DNA from: Demequina zhanjiangensis | GTDB lineage: Bacteria; Actinomycetota; Actinomycetes; Actinomycetales; Demequinaceae | Assembly: GCF_030418315.1 (NCBI RefSeq) | Contig: NZ_JAUHPV010000007.1 | Coordinates: 1-64,000 of the forward strand | Direction: 5' to 3' | Length of the DNA stretch: 64,000 nucleotides | Shown here: one piece after another, positions 50,685 to 59,111 of the stretch | How positions within the stretch are numbered: the stretch's first letter is position 1 | Layout: each line of letters begins with the position of its first letter | Made by a program: the position numbers and the translations under genes | The notes under the pieces: generated by a model | Database searches by the model: none | What the model was told of the DNA's origin: nothing | Seen by the model: only the letters and a program-made list of their open reading frames with translations

Positions 50685-52814
50685 TCACGCGGTGCCGGCG
50701 CGGCTGGCTCCTGTGACGACGGCGTCCGCCAGACCCTTGAGGCGCTCCACCTCGTCGTGCGGCAGCTCCTCGGTGGCTCCGTGCGGCGCGTAGCGCAGCG
50801 TCATGACGGACTCCGTGAGCTCGTCCAGCGCCGCGTCGGCCTCAGGCGAGAGGGCGACGTGATCTCGGACGTGCCGAGCGGCCTCGTAGGGTGTGGCCGA
50901 CAGGGCCCATCGAGCCTCCGCAGGAAGCCTGTCGCGCAGTCGCGACCACGCCGACTCGGCGCCCCTCGCCGCCTCCCGCGCGGAACTCCGCCGGCGGCCG
51001 AGGATCCACGCGGCGACGCCTGCGGCGGCGATCACCGCGAGCGCGACCCAGGGCAGCACCGCAGGAACCCCTGTAGGTGAGGCATCACCCGGCTCAGCGG
51101 CAGCGCTCGCAGACGCGGACGGGCTCGCCTCAGCGGACGGCTCCGCAGGCGCGGACGGCGCAGGCTCGGAGGACGTGCTGGGCGACGGCGAGGGAGTGGG
51201 CGTCGCGCCGGAGTCGGAGCCCTCGGCGTACTCGGGGGCGCTCGCCTGGATCGCGGGCGTCGGCTCGAACCTCACCCAGCCGGTGCCGGGGAAGTACAGT
51301 TCGGGCCACGCGTGGGCGTTGCCGCCGATCACCTCGTACTCGCCGGGCGAGATCGCCTCGCCGCCGAGGAACCCGACACCCATGCGTGCGGGGATGTCGA
51401 GCGTGCGTGCCATCACGACCATCGTGGTGGCGAACTGCACGCAGTAGCCCTGCCTCGTGTCCAGGAACTCGGACACCGCGTCGCGTCCTTGGAGCGCCAC
51501 GGTCGTGTCGTAGGTGAACTCTGCCGGGTCGCGCAGCCACCGCTGAATCGCGAGCGCCTGCTCGTACTCGGTGGTGGCTCCCGCCTCGGTCACGAGATCG
51601 CGGGCGATCGCACCGATCCGGTCCACGTCGATCGGGTCGGCGAGCTCGAGCGCCTGGCTCTGCTCGCCTTGGAGGGCAGGTGCCGCCTGAAGGCGCTCCG
51701 CGGTGATGTAGCCGGGGTCGGTCACGACCGTGTAGGCGAGGCCCTGCGTGTCGGTGGTGGCCGACCGCACCTCGTCTCGGACGGGGTCGTAGAACCAGTC
51801 ATCTGAGGCGTACACCCGCCGCGGGTCGACCGTGACCGGCAGCGCGTCCTGCTGGAGGGTCTCGATCGAGATCTCGAGGGAGGCCCCTGGATCGCGTTCG
51901 AGCAGGCCCGGTTCCGGCCACAGCACGCCGGTGTTGACCGGGCTGCCCTGCTCCTGCTCCTCGCCGCGATCCCACTCGCTGCCGTTGAAGTCCTCGGCGG
52001 TGTAGAGCCGGAGCACGTCGGCGCTGCCGCTGGTGGACGCGTAGGTCAGCACCACGGAGTTCGATCGAGAGTTGAGGGACTCCCTGAGGTCGAGGTCCAG
52101 GTCGAGGCGGGTGGCGGCGTCCCCGCCGATCTGCGCCTGGGGGAGGCGTCCCCAGCCAGGAGCTCCGACGGCGAGGGGTGTGAGCATGGCGGCGACGACG
52201 ATGGTGGCGGCGACTGCGGGCACCCAGGCGGTGAGGCGCGGCGGAAGCGGCACGTCCTCATGCATCGAGGTGAGGGCGAGCGCTCCGAGCCAGGCAGCCA
52301 GGGCGGCGGCGGCTGCCTGCCAGGGCACCGACCAGGGGACGATCGCCGCGGGCAGCCAGGGCAGCAGCAGGAAGGCTCCCGCGATGCCTGTCGCACGCCA
52401 GGAGACGGAGATGTGCTCGGTCACGAGGAACAGCAGGACCAATGCCACGGTCACGAGTGGCGCGAGCGGGGTGGCGTCCTCCACCGGCGCGACGGAGGTG
52501 GCGGCGTAGGTGACGCCCTCGCCCACGGCATCGACGAGGGCACGTGCGGCGGCGGGAGTGGGGAACGCGTAGTCGGTGTGCAGCGGCACCGCTCCTGCGA
52601 GCGCGACCAGCAGTCCGAGCGCGGTGGGCAGCAGTCGCGAGCGGGTCACCGCGCGCGTCACGACCACCACGAGGGCGACACCGGCCAGCAGCGTGAGAGG
52701 TCCGAGCAGCCAGCCTCCGAGGTCGACCGGATCGGAGTACGCGAGCAGGCTGATGCCTGTCGCTAGCGCGAGCAGCATCGAGGCGGGCCACGGGACCCGG
52801 ATCCTGCCGCTCAT
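50685..52814 (-). CDS. TgpA-type membrane transglutaminase-like protein
   Basis: 709 aa. About six N-terminal membrane helices (to about residue 200), an outer transglutaminase-like domain, a Ser/Pro/Ala-rich linker, another helix (PWVALAVIAAAGVAAWILG) and a cytoplasmic tail. The catalytic core has the Cys in RQGYCVQFATTMVVMAR, His in GGNAHAWPELYF and Asp-type region RFEPTPA, near residues 450-520. It is the third gene of moxR-DUF58-tgpA, a conserved three-gene set that may act at the cell envelope. The ATG overlaps the DUF58 stop by 4 nt. Confidence 0.9.
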   Translation of the reverse strand: MSGRIRVPWPASMLLALATGISLLAYSDPVDLGGWLLGPLTLLAGVALVVVVTRAVTRSRLLPTALGLLVALAGAVPLHTDYAFPTPAAARALVDAVGEGVTYAATSVAPVEDATPLAPLVTVALVLLFLVTEHISVSWRATGIAGAFLLLPWLPAAIVPWSVPWQAAAAALAAWLGALALTSMHEDVPLPPRLTAWVPAVAATIVVAAMLTPLAVGAPGWGRLPQAQIGGDAATRLDLDLDLRESLNSRSNSVVLTYASTSGSADVLRLYTAEDFNGSEWDRGEEQEQGSPVNTGVLWPEPGLLERDPGASLEISIETLQQDALPVTVDPRRVYASDDWFYDPVRDEVRSATTDTQGLAYTVVTDPGYITAERLQAAPALQGEQSQALELADPIDVDRIGAIARDLVTEAGATTEYEQALAIQRWLRDPAEFTYDTTVALQGRDAVSEFLDTRQGYCVQFATTMVVMARTLDIPARMGVGFLGGEAISPGEYEVIGGNAHAWPELYFPGTGWVRFEPTPAIQASAPEYAEGSDSGATPTPSPSPSTSSEPAPSAPAEPSAEASPSASASAAAEPGDASPTGVPAVLPWVALAVIAAAGVAAWILGRRRSSAREAARGAESAWSRLRDRLPAEARWALSATPYEAARHVRDHVALSPEADAALDELTESVMTLRYAPHGATEELPHDEVERLKGLADAVVTGASRAGTA

Positions 52815-54088
52815 GCGCGCTCCGTCGCCTTGGCGACCGCTGCCCAGGCCTCGGGGAGGTCCTCGAGATCCTTCCATCGGGCGCATCGCCAGCCGCCCCG
52901 CTCGAGCGCATGGGCGGTCTCGGCGGCTCGCGGCGCCTCACGCACGAGTGCGACGGCGTGCCCGGCGGCGCCGAGCCCCGCGAGCATGCGCACGCCGGCG
53001 TCGGCTTCTCCCCGCGGCTCCACGAGCGCGACGAGCAGGGAGCCTGAGCCTGGCTCGGACATCAGCGCGTGCGCCGCGTCGACGAGGGCGTCCGAGGGTG
53101 AGCCGTGGGCGGGCTGAAGGTCGATGCAGTCGTCGAGCAGTCCTGCGCGTGCCTCGTCCCGCGCCTCGGCGGCCCAGCGGTTCAGCGGTCGTGTGCCTGG
53201 TGCGACGATCCGGACCGCATGTCCGTCGGCCAGTACTGCGAGCGAGAGGGACGCGGCGGCAGCGACCACCGTCTCCAAGTCTTCTCCGGGGGAGGGCAGG
53301 TCTGCGAGGAGGTCCGCCGGCGGGCGGCCCGCGTGCTCGTCGGCGCGGACCACGAGTGAACCGCGTCGGGCGCTGCTGGGCCAGTGGACGCGTCGGGGGT
53401 CGTCGCCGTGCCGGTACTCGCGGACCGCGGCGTCGTCGGCCGAGGCGCGGCGAGCTCCGCGTGAGATCTGCTCGAGCCCGTCAAGGCGTGAGCCGCCGGC
53501 GGCCGTGAGATCGACGACCCTGGGGCGGACGGGCACGAGCTCCTCGGCGCCGACGGGGGTGTCGGCCCATGCGAGACCCAGCGGGTCGGCGGCCCGCACC
53601 ACGGCGGGGCCGAGCGGCCAGCGCCCGCGGGAGGTCGGGCTCAGCGAGTACGACAGGAGCACGGAGCCGGGCCTGCGCGTCACGGAGGCCGAGGTGGGGC
53701 GCATGCCTGTGAGCTCGGCTGCCGCCTGCTCGCGGATGTCGAGCTGGGGCACACGGGTGCTGCCGTGAGAGGAGGCGACCTCGACATGGACGGTGCCGGC
53801 TTCCCCTGCCACGAGCGGGAAGGGGCTGATGACGCGCCGCGCAGTGCGATAGCGGCGTCTGAGGAGCTGGACGGAGCTCAGGAGCCAGAGGGCGGCGACC
53901 GCCGCCGTGGCGAGGGTGGCGATTCCGAGCATCACGATGAGCGTCGAGGCGAGGCCGATCCCGAGCGCGGTGAGCGCGAGGCCGCCTCCCGTCATCCCGA
54001 TGCCCCTTGCGGTGACGACTGTCTCCGTCCTGCCGGGACGCGTGGAGGCGGGAGCCGTGGCGGCCGTGGCGGTGCCGCGGCGGCTCAT
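52811..54088 (-). CDS. DUF58 domain protein (von Willebrand-like)
   Basis: 425 aa. Two membrane helices (about 34-75), a beta-rich stretch and the DUF58 signature YRHGDDPRRVHWPSSARRGSL near residues 222-242. DUF58 proteins are VWA-like partners of MoxR ATPases. Starts and stops overlap moxR and tgpA by 4 nt each. Precise role unknown. Confidence 0.92.
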   Translation of the reverse strand: MSRRGTATAATAPASTRPGRTETVVTARGIGMTGGGLALTALGIGLASTLIVMLGIATLATAAVAALWLLSSVQLLRRRYRTARRVISPFPLVAGEAGTVHVEVASSHGSTRVPQLDIREQAAAELTGMRPTSASVTRRPGSVLLSYSLSPTSRGRWPLGPAVVRAADPLGLAWADTPVGAEELVPVRPRVVDLTAAGGSRLDGLEQISRGARRASADDAAVREYRHGDDPRRVHWPSSARRGSLVVRADEHAGRPPADLLADLPSPGEDLETVVAAAASLSLAVLADGHAVRIVAPGTRPLNRWAAEARDEARAGLLDDCIDLQPAHGSPSDALVDAAHALMSEPGSGSLLVALVEPRGEADAGVRMLAGLGAAGHAVALVREAPRAAETAHALERGGWRCARWKDLEDLPEAWAAVAKATERA

Positions 54089-55080
54089 ACGGTCTGCACG
54101 CTCCTGTCGCGGGCGTCGGCCGGGACGGGGACCTGGTCGGTGAGGCCCGCGATGATCTGCTCCGCGGTGCGTCCTGCGGTGCGTGCCTCGATCGACGGGA
54201 TCACGCGGTGCGCGAGCACGGGCACGGCGAGCGCCTTGAGGTCGTCGGGCAGGACGTGGTTGCGGCCGTGGAGCGCTGCGCGTCCCTTGGCTGCGGCGAG
54301 CAGCTGGAGAGAGGCGCGCGGGGACGCGCCGAGCCGGAGCGTGCTCTCGGCGCGGGTGCCTCGCACCAGGTCCACGATGTACTGCTTGATCGCGGGTGCT
54401 GCGTAGATGCGCGTGGCGACGCCGATCAGGCGGGCGAGGGTCTCCGCGTCGGTGACCGCGGTGACGTGGTGCAGAGGATCGGTGCCGTCGTGGCTGTCCA
54501 GCATCGCGAGCTCATCGCCTGCGGAGGGGTAGCCGACGGAGATCCGCGTCATGAAGCGGTCCCTCTGGGCCTCGGGAAGCGGGTAGGTCCCCTCCATCTC
54601 GACCGGGTTCTGCGTCGCGACCACGAGGAAGGGCGAGGGGAGCGGGTGGGTGGTGCCGTCGATGGTGACGCGCCGCTCCTGCATCGACTCGAGGAGCGCG
54701 GACTGGGTCTTGGGCGAGGCGCGGTTGATCTCGTCGGCGATCACGACGTTGGCGAACACTGGGCCCGGCCTGAACTCGAAGCGGTGCTCGTCTGCGCGGT
54801 AGACGCTCACGCCGGTCACGTCGGACGGCAGCAGGTCGGGGGTGAACTGGATGCGTCCGACGCTCGCACCGACGGAGGCGGCGAGCGCTCGGGCGAGCGT
54901 GGTCTTGCCGACGCCGGGGACGTCCTCCATGAGCACGTGGCCCTCCGCGAGCACCGTCGCGAGGGTGGTCTCGATCGCAGGCTCGAGTCCTGACAGGACC
55001 GTGGCGATCGAGGCGCGGACGCGCCCGAGGACCTCCGCCACCTCGTCGAGCTCCGCTGCGGTCGGGATCGGGTGTGCCAT
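54085..55080 (-). CDS. MoxR family AAA+ ATPase
   Basis: 331 aa. Chaperone-like ATPase. Walker A GVGKTTLAR (about 56-64), Walker B VVIADEINRASPKTQ (about 108-122), sensor VVATQNPVEMEGTYPLPEAQ, and the lid domain LGASPRASLQLLAAAKGRA. The start at MAHPIPTAAELD has AGGAGG 7 nt upstream; a longer frame continues to 55149 without a good site. It is the first gene of a three-gene operon and divergent from mraZ. Confidence 0.95.
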   Translation of the reverse strand: MAHPIPTAAELDEVAEVLGRVRASIATVLSGLEPAIETTLATVLAEGHVLMEDVPGVGKTTLARALAASVGASVGRIQFTPDLLPSDVTGVSVYRADEHRFEFRPGPVFANVVIADEINRASPKTQSALLESMQERRVTIDGTTHPLPSPFLVVATQNPVEMEGTYPLPEAQRDRFMTRISVGYPSAGDELAMLDSHDGTDPLHHVTAVTDAETLARLIGVATRIYAAPAIKQYIVDLVRGTRAESTLRLGASPRASLQLLAAAKGRAALHGRNHVLPDDLKALAVPVLAHRVIPSIEARTAGRTAEQIIAGLTDQVPVPADARDRSVQTV

Positions 55081-55216
55081 GCGGTTCCTCCTGTTCGCCC
55101 TGGTTCGAGGGTAGCCGACCCGCAGGTGGGTGCGATGACCCTCCACCATGTGATGTGGCCACCTACCGGGGATTTTGATCCTCTGAGTGTCAGATTTCTC
55201 TCAGGTATCGCGTTTT

Positions 55217-55260
55217 GTGGGGGGAAGTGGAGTAAAGTGGGGGCATCGGGTGAGCCGTGG
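55217..55260 (+). promoter_or_regulatory. MraZ-box array upstream of mraZ
   Basis: GTGG recurs with a 10-bp period at 55217, 55227, 55237 and 55257; the 55247 position has CGGG. MraZ in E. coli and Mycoplasma binds such regularly spaced TGGG-type repeats. TAAAGT (55233-55238) inside the array may be the -10. Autoregulation is inferred. Confidence 0.7.
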
Positions 55261-55279
55261 CGAGGGGAGGTGAGGCCAC

Positions 55280-55747
55280 GTGTCGGACGCGGCAGTGCAT
55301 GGCCTGGGCCCCACAGGGGTCTTCCTTGGCACGTTCATGCCTCGCCTCGACGACAAGGGCCGGCTGATCCTGCCGGCCAAGTTCCGTGGCCGGCTCGCCT
55401 CAGGCCTGGTCGCCACCCGCGGCCTCGACCGCTGCATCTTCGTGTTCCCGATCGACGAGTTCCAGGAGGTCCACAGCCGGCTTCGCAAGGCGCCGCTCGA
55501 GAACAAGGCGGCGCGCGACTACATGCGCAGCTTCCTGGCGTACGCCCAGGACGACATCCCCGACAAGCAGGGGCGGGTGCTCCTGTCGCAGCCGTTGCGC
55601 AAGTACGCGGGCATCGACCGCGAGGTCGCCGTGGTCGGCATGGGCTCGCGGGTCGAGATCTGGGACGTGGAGGCGTGGGAGGCCTACCTGGAGGCAGGCG
55701 AGGACGCCTACGCGGAGACGGCGGCAGAGGTCTTCGACGACATGTGA
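55280..55747 (+). CDS. mraZ: Transcriptional regulator MraZ
   Basis: 155 aa. Two SpoVT/AbrB-like DNA-binding units, the first with [19 protein letters not shown], the second with [18 protein letters not shown]; each contains the DxKGR-type motif. GTG start with GGGAGG about 10 nt upstream. About 12 residues precede the usual MFLGTF-like start. First gene of the division/cell-wall cluster; it likely controls it via the GTGG repeats just upstream. Confidence 0.96.
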   Translation: MSDAAVHGLGPTGVFLGTFMPRLDDKGRLILPAKFRGRLASGLVATRGLDRCIFVFPIDEFQEVHSRLRKAPLENKAARDYMRSFLAYAQDDIPDKQGRVLLSQPLRKYAGIDREVAVVGMGSRVEIWDVEAWEAYLEAGEDAYAETAAEVFDDM

Positions 55748-55855
55748 CGGCGCGTGCCCTGTGGCCTTCTTCCGAGCAGCTCTGGCGGACTTCCCCCCGC
55801 CAGAGGGCCGGAGGGAGACCTCGGGGCACGACACGACTGAAGGAAGGGAGGGGCC

Positions 55856-56845
55856 ATGGGCCAGGACGCCGCGTCACGGCACGTGCCGGTCATGCGTGAC
55901 CGGTGCGTCGAGCTGATGGCCCCTGCGCTCCAGCATGAGGGCGCGGTCGCGATCGACGGCACCCTCGGCATGGGCGGCCACACGGAGGCCCTTCTCGAGC
56001 GCTGCCCGAGGGCACGGGTGGTGGGAATCGACAGGGACGAGCAGGCCATCGCGCTCGCGTCGGAGCGGCTCGCGCGCTTCGGCGACAGGTTCCTCGCGCA
56101 CCACGCGACGTACGACGACATGAGCGGCGCGCTCGCCGCGGCCGGTGCCGACGCCGCGGACGCGATCCTGTTGGACCTGGGCGTCAGCTCGCTGCAGATC
56201 GACGAGGCCGACCGCGGCTTCTCCTATGCGCAGGACGCGCCGCTCGACATGCGGATGGACCGCTCCGAGCCGCGCACCGCGGCGGACCTCCTCCGCGACG
56301 AGGACGAGCGGGAGCTGACGCGGATCCTGCGCGTCTACGGAGAGGAGCGCTTCGCCCCGCGGATCGCCCGAGCCATCGTGCGTCGCCGCGAGACGGCGCC
56401 CCTCACCCGCTCCACCGAGCTGGCCGAGCTCGTGCTCGAGGCCATGCCCGCGGCGGCGCGTCACGCGCCCGGCGGTCACCCCGCCAAGCGCACCTTTCAG
56501 GCGCTCCGCATCGCCGTCAACCGCGAGCTCGAGGTGCTTGAGCGCGCGGTGCCCGCCGCCGTCGAGTCCGTCGGCGTCGGGGGACGTGTCGTGATCATGA
56601 GCTACCACTCGCTCGAGGACAGGCTCGTGAAACGCGCCTTCGCCGCCGGCTCCGAGGTCGACGCGCCCCCGGGGCTTCCCGTCGTCCCCGACGAGGCTCA
56701 GCCCTACCTCCGACTCCTCACGCGCGGCGCCGAGAAGGCGTCCGAGCTCGAGGCCCAGGAGAACCCGCGCTCCAAGCCCGTACGGCTCCGAGCCGTCGAG
56801 CGGCTGCGCCCCACGCCGCCGTCACGCCTCAGGAGGTCCGCGTGA
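55856..56845 (+). CDS. rsmH: 16S rRNA (cytosine-1402-N4)-methyltransferase
   Basis: 329 aa. N4-methylates C1402 in the 30S decoding centre. SAM loop DGTLGMGGHTEALL (about 34-47), LLDLGVSSLQIDEADRGFSY, and PAKRTFQALRIAVNREL are the family segments. SD GGGAGG precedes the ATG; the 108-nt gap from mraZ has no clear terminator. ftsL follows with a 4-nt overlap. Confidence 0.97.
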   Translation: MGQDAASRHVPVMRDRCVELMAPALQHEGAVAIDGTLGMGGHTEALLERCPRARVVGIDRDEQAIALASERLARFGDRFLAHHATYDDMSGALAAAGADAADAILLDLGVSSLQIDEADRGFSYAQDAPLDMRMDRSEPRTAADLLRDEDERELTRILRVYGEERFAPRIARAIVRRRETAPLTRSTELAELVLEAMPAAARHAPGGHPAKRTFQALRIAVNRELEVLERAVPAAVESVGVGGRVVIMSYHSLEDRLVKRAFAAGSEVDAPPGLPVVPDEAQPYLRLLTRGAEKASELEAQENPRSKPVRLRAVERLRPTPPSRLRRSA

Positions 56846-57315
56846 GCGCCGTTCCGAAGCATCGTCCTGCCCCCGCGTCCCGACCCGCACCGGTGCGCGG
56901 GGCTTCCGCGCGCGCCGCCACCGCCGCCGCCGCGACCGCGCCGCGTCGCCAGTCGCCGCGGACCGAGCAGGCAGAGCCGAGCCGCGCCTCGCACCTGCGG
57001 GCCGTCGCCGCGCCCCAGCAGGCGCGCTCTCTCGTGCCCTTCGCGCTGCTGTGCATCGGGATCGTCGTGGCCGCGCTGGCCTCGGTCCTGCTGATCAACA
57101 TCGTCATGACCGAGGGCGCGTACGAGCGTCGCGACCTCAAGCTCGAGATCGCGGACCTCGCTCGCCAGCGTGATGACCTGGTCATGGAGCTCGAGGCGAA
57201 CGCCGCGCCCCAGCAGCTGGCACAGCGTGCCTCCGAGCTCGGCATGGTTCAGGCGGATACTCTCGGCTCCGTGTTCCTCCAGCAAGGCGTGGTCCTCGAG
57301 GCAAGGACGGGCTGA
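56842..57315 (+). CDS. ftsL: Cell division protein FtsL-like
   Basis: 157 aa. A long basic, Ala/Pro/Arg-rich cytoplasmic region (about 1-62), one membrane helix (SLVPFALLCIGIVVAALASV, about 63-83) and an outer coiled coil (YERRDLKLEIADLARQRDDL) typical of FtsL/DivIC. Sequence is poorly conserved in the family, so identification rests on topology and its place between rsmH and ftsI. GTG start, 4-nt overlap with rsmH; the stop overlaps the ftsI start by 1 nt. Confidence 0.85.
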   Translation: MSAVPKHRPAPASRPAPVRGASARAATAAAATAPRRQSPRTEQAEPSRASHLRAVAAPQQARSLVPFALLCIGIVVAALASVLLINIVMTEGAYERRDLKLEIADLARQRDDLVMELEANAAPQQLAQRASELGMVQADTLGSVFLQQGVVLEARTG

Positions 57316-59111
57316 TGGCTGAACGCGCCAGGCCGTCGCATCTGCCGCGCGTGGGGCACCCCGTGCGCCGGCAGCGGCTCCTCTCCGTGGCATCCCTCGT
57401 CGTCCTGCTCGTCTTCGTCGGCAGGCTGGTCATGGTGCAGGGCGTCGACGCCGCCGAGCTGTCCGCGGAGGCACTCGCAGGGCGCCTCACCACCGCGAGC
57501 GTGTCCACCGAGCGTGCGGACATCGTGGATCGCAACGGAGTCGTGCTCGCCACGTCTGTGCAGCGGTACCACGTGGTGGTCAACCAGGAGGAGCTCGCGG
57601 GCTGGATGCGCGCGGAGAACGGGCACATCACGGCCGAAGGGCCGCTCGACGCGGCGCGCATCCTCGCGCCCATCCTCGGCGTCAGCGAGAGCGAGCTCGC
57701 CGCCGAGCTCGTCGGCGACAGGACCTACGTCTACATCGCGAAGTACGTGACCCCGGAGACCTGGGAGCTGATCGACGACGAGGACATCGCCGGGATCTCT
57801 CGGGAGAGCGCCTCGCTTCGGATCTACCCGAACGGCAGCGTCGCGGGCAACGTGATCGGCTTCATGGGCGGACGCTCCGACCAGCCCGGAACCTTCGGCA
57901 ACGCGGGGATCGAGCTCGCGCTCGAGGACACGCTCGTGGGCGAGGACGGCTCCATCACGTACGAGCGCGGAGGCGGCGGCACGGTCATCCCGACCGGCAT
58001 CCTCGACGAGGTGGCCGCGCGGCCGGGGGACACCGTGGTGCTCTCGGTCGACTCCGACATCCAGTACCAGGTGCAGCAGATCGTGGACGACGCGGTCGCG
58101 AAGACGGGCGCCTCCGCGGGCATCGTGATCGTGGAGGACGTGAAGTCGGGCGAGATCTACGCGCTCGCAGACTCCGACACCGTCGACCCGAACGAGCCAG
58201 GCGAGTCCGACGCCGACGACCGGGGATCCCGTGCCGTGTCGACCGTGTTCGAGCCGGGCTCCACAGCGAAGGTCATCACGATGGCCGCCGCGATCGAGGA
58301 GGGCACCGCCACACCCACGTCCAAGTACGTGGCGCCGTACGAGTACACGACCGAGAACGGTCAGACCTTCAAGGACTCCCACGAGCACGCGGACCAGCCG
58401 CTGACGCTCGCGGGCATCCTCGTCTCGTCGTCCAACACCGGCACCATCCAGGTGGGGCAGGAGCTCGACCTCGCCACCCGCTACGAGTACCTCTCGGCCT
58501 TCGGGTTCGGGTCCGCGACGGACGTCGGACTGCCCGGTGAGTCAGGAGGCATCCTGCGCGACTGGCAGAACTGGGACGGCCGCACGGAGTACGCGGTGCT
58601 CTACGGCCAGGGCGTGTCCGTGACCGCGCTCCAGACGGCGCAGGTGTATCAGACCATCGCGAACGGCGGGGTGCGGGTGCAGCCCACGGTCGTGTCGGGC
58701 TACGAGTCGGCCGACGGCACCTTCACGCCTCGCGAGACCCAGGACGAGACCCGGGTGATCAGCGAGGAGACCGCAGACGACCTCATGAGGATGCTCGAGG
58801 ATGTCACCGCCGAGGGCACGGGCGGCAACGCACGCATCGACGGCTACAGGGTCGCAGGCAAGACGGGTACCGCCCAGGTCTTCGGCAGCGACGGGAAGCA
58901 GAACGGCACCGTCGCGTCGTTCGTGGGCATCGCGCCTGCGGACGACCCGCGTATCGTCGTGTCGGTCATCATGTTCGACCCGAAGACCTCGATCTGGGGC
59001 GGCGAGGTGGCCGCGCCGGTGTTCCGCGACGTGGCAACATTCACGTTGCAGTCGCTGGGGGTGCCCCCGTCGACCGGCAAGGCGGACCCGTACCCCACGA
59101 CCTGGGAGTGA
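57315..59111 (+). CDS. ftsI: Septal peptidoglycan transpeptidase FtsI (PBP3-type)
   Basis: 598 aa. One N-terminal helix, a dimerisation domain with RADIVDRNGVVLATSV near residue 65, and the transpeptidase domain. Active-site motifs: Ser316-x-x-Lys319 (GSTAK), Ser372-Ser-Asn374, and Lys516-Thr-Gly (VAGKTGTAQ). Class B penicillin-binding protein, acting with FtsW at the septum. TGATG overlap with ftsL. Overlaps murE at 59108. Confidence 0.96.
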   Translation: MAERARPSHLPRVGHPVRRQRLLSVASLVVLLVFVGRLVMVQGVDAAELSAEALAGRLTTASVSTERADIVDRNGVVLATSVQRYHVVVNQEELAGWMRAENGHITAEGPLDAARILAPILGVSESELAAELVGDRTYVYIAKYVTPETWELIDDEDIAGISRESASLRIYPNGSVAGNVIGFMGGRSDQPGTFGNAGIELALEDTLVGEDGSITYERGGGGTVIPTGILDEVAARPGDTVVLSVDSDIQYQVQQIVDDAVAKTGASAGIVIVEDVKSGEIYALADSDTVDPNEPGESDADDRGSRAVSTVFEPGSTAKVITMAAAIEEGTATPTSKYVAPYEYTTENGQTFKDSHEHADQPLTLAGILVSSSNTGTIQVGQELDLATRYEYLSAFGFGSATDVGLPGESGGILRDWQNWDGRTEYAVLYGQGVSVTALQTAQVYQTIANGGVRVQPTVVSGYESADGTFTPRETQDETRVISEETADDLMRMLEDVTAEGTGGNARIDGYRVAGKTGTAQVFGSDGKQNGTVASFVGIAPADDPRIVVSVIMFDPKTSIWGGEVAAPVFRDVATFTLQSLGVPPSTGKADPYPTTWE

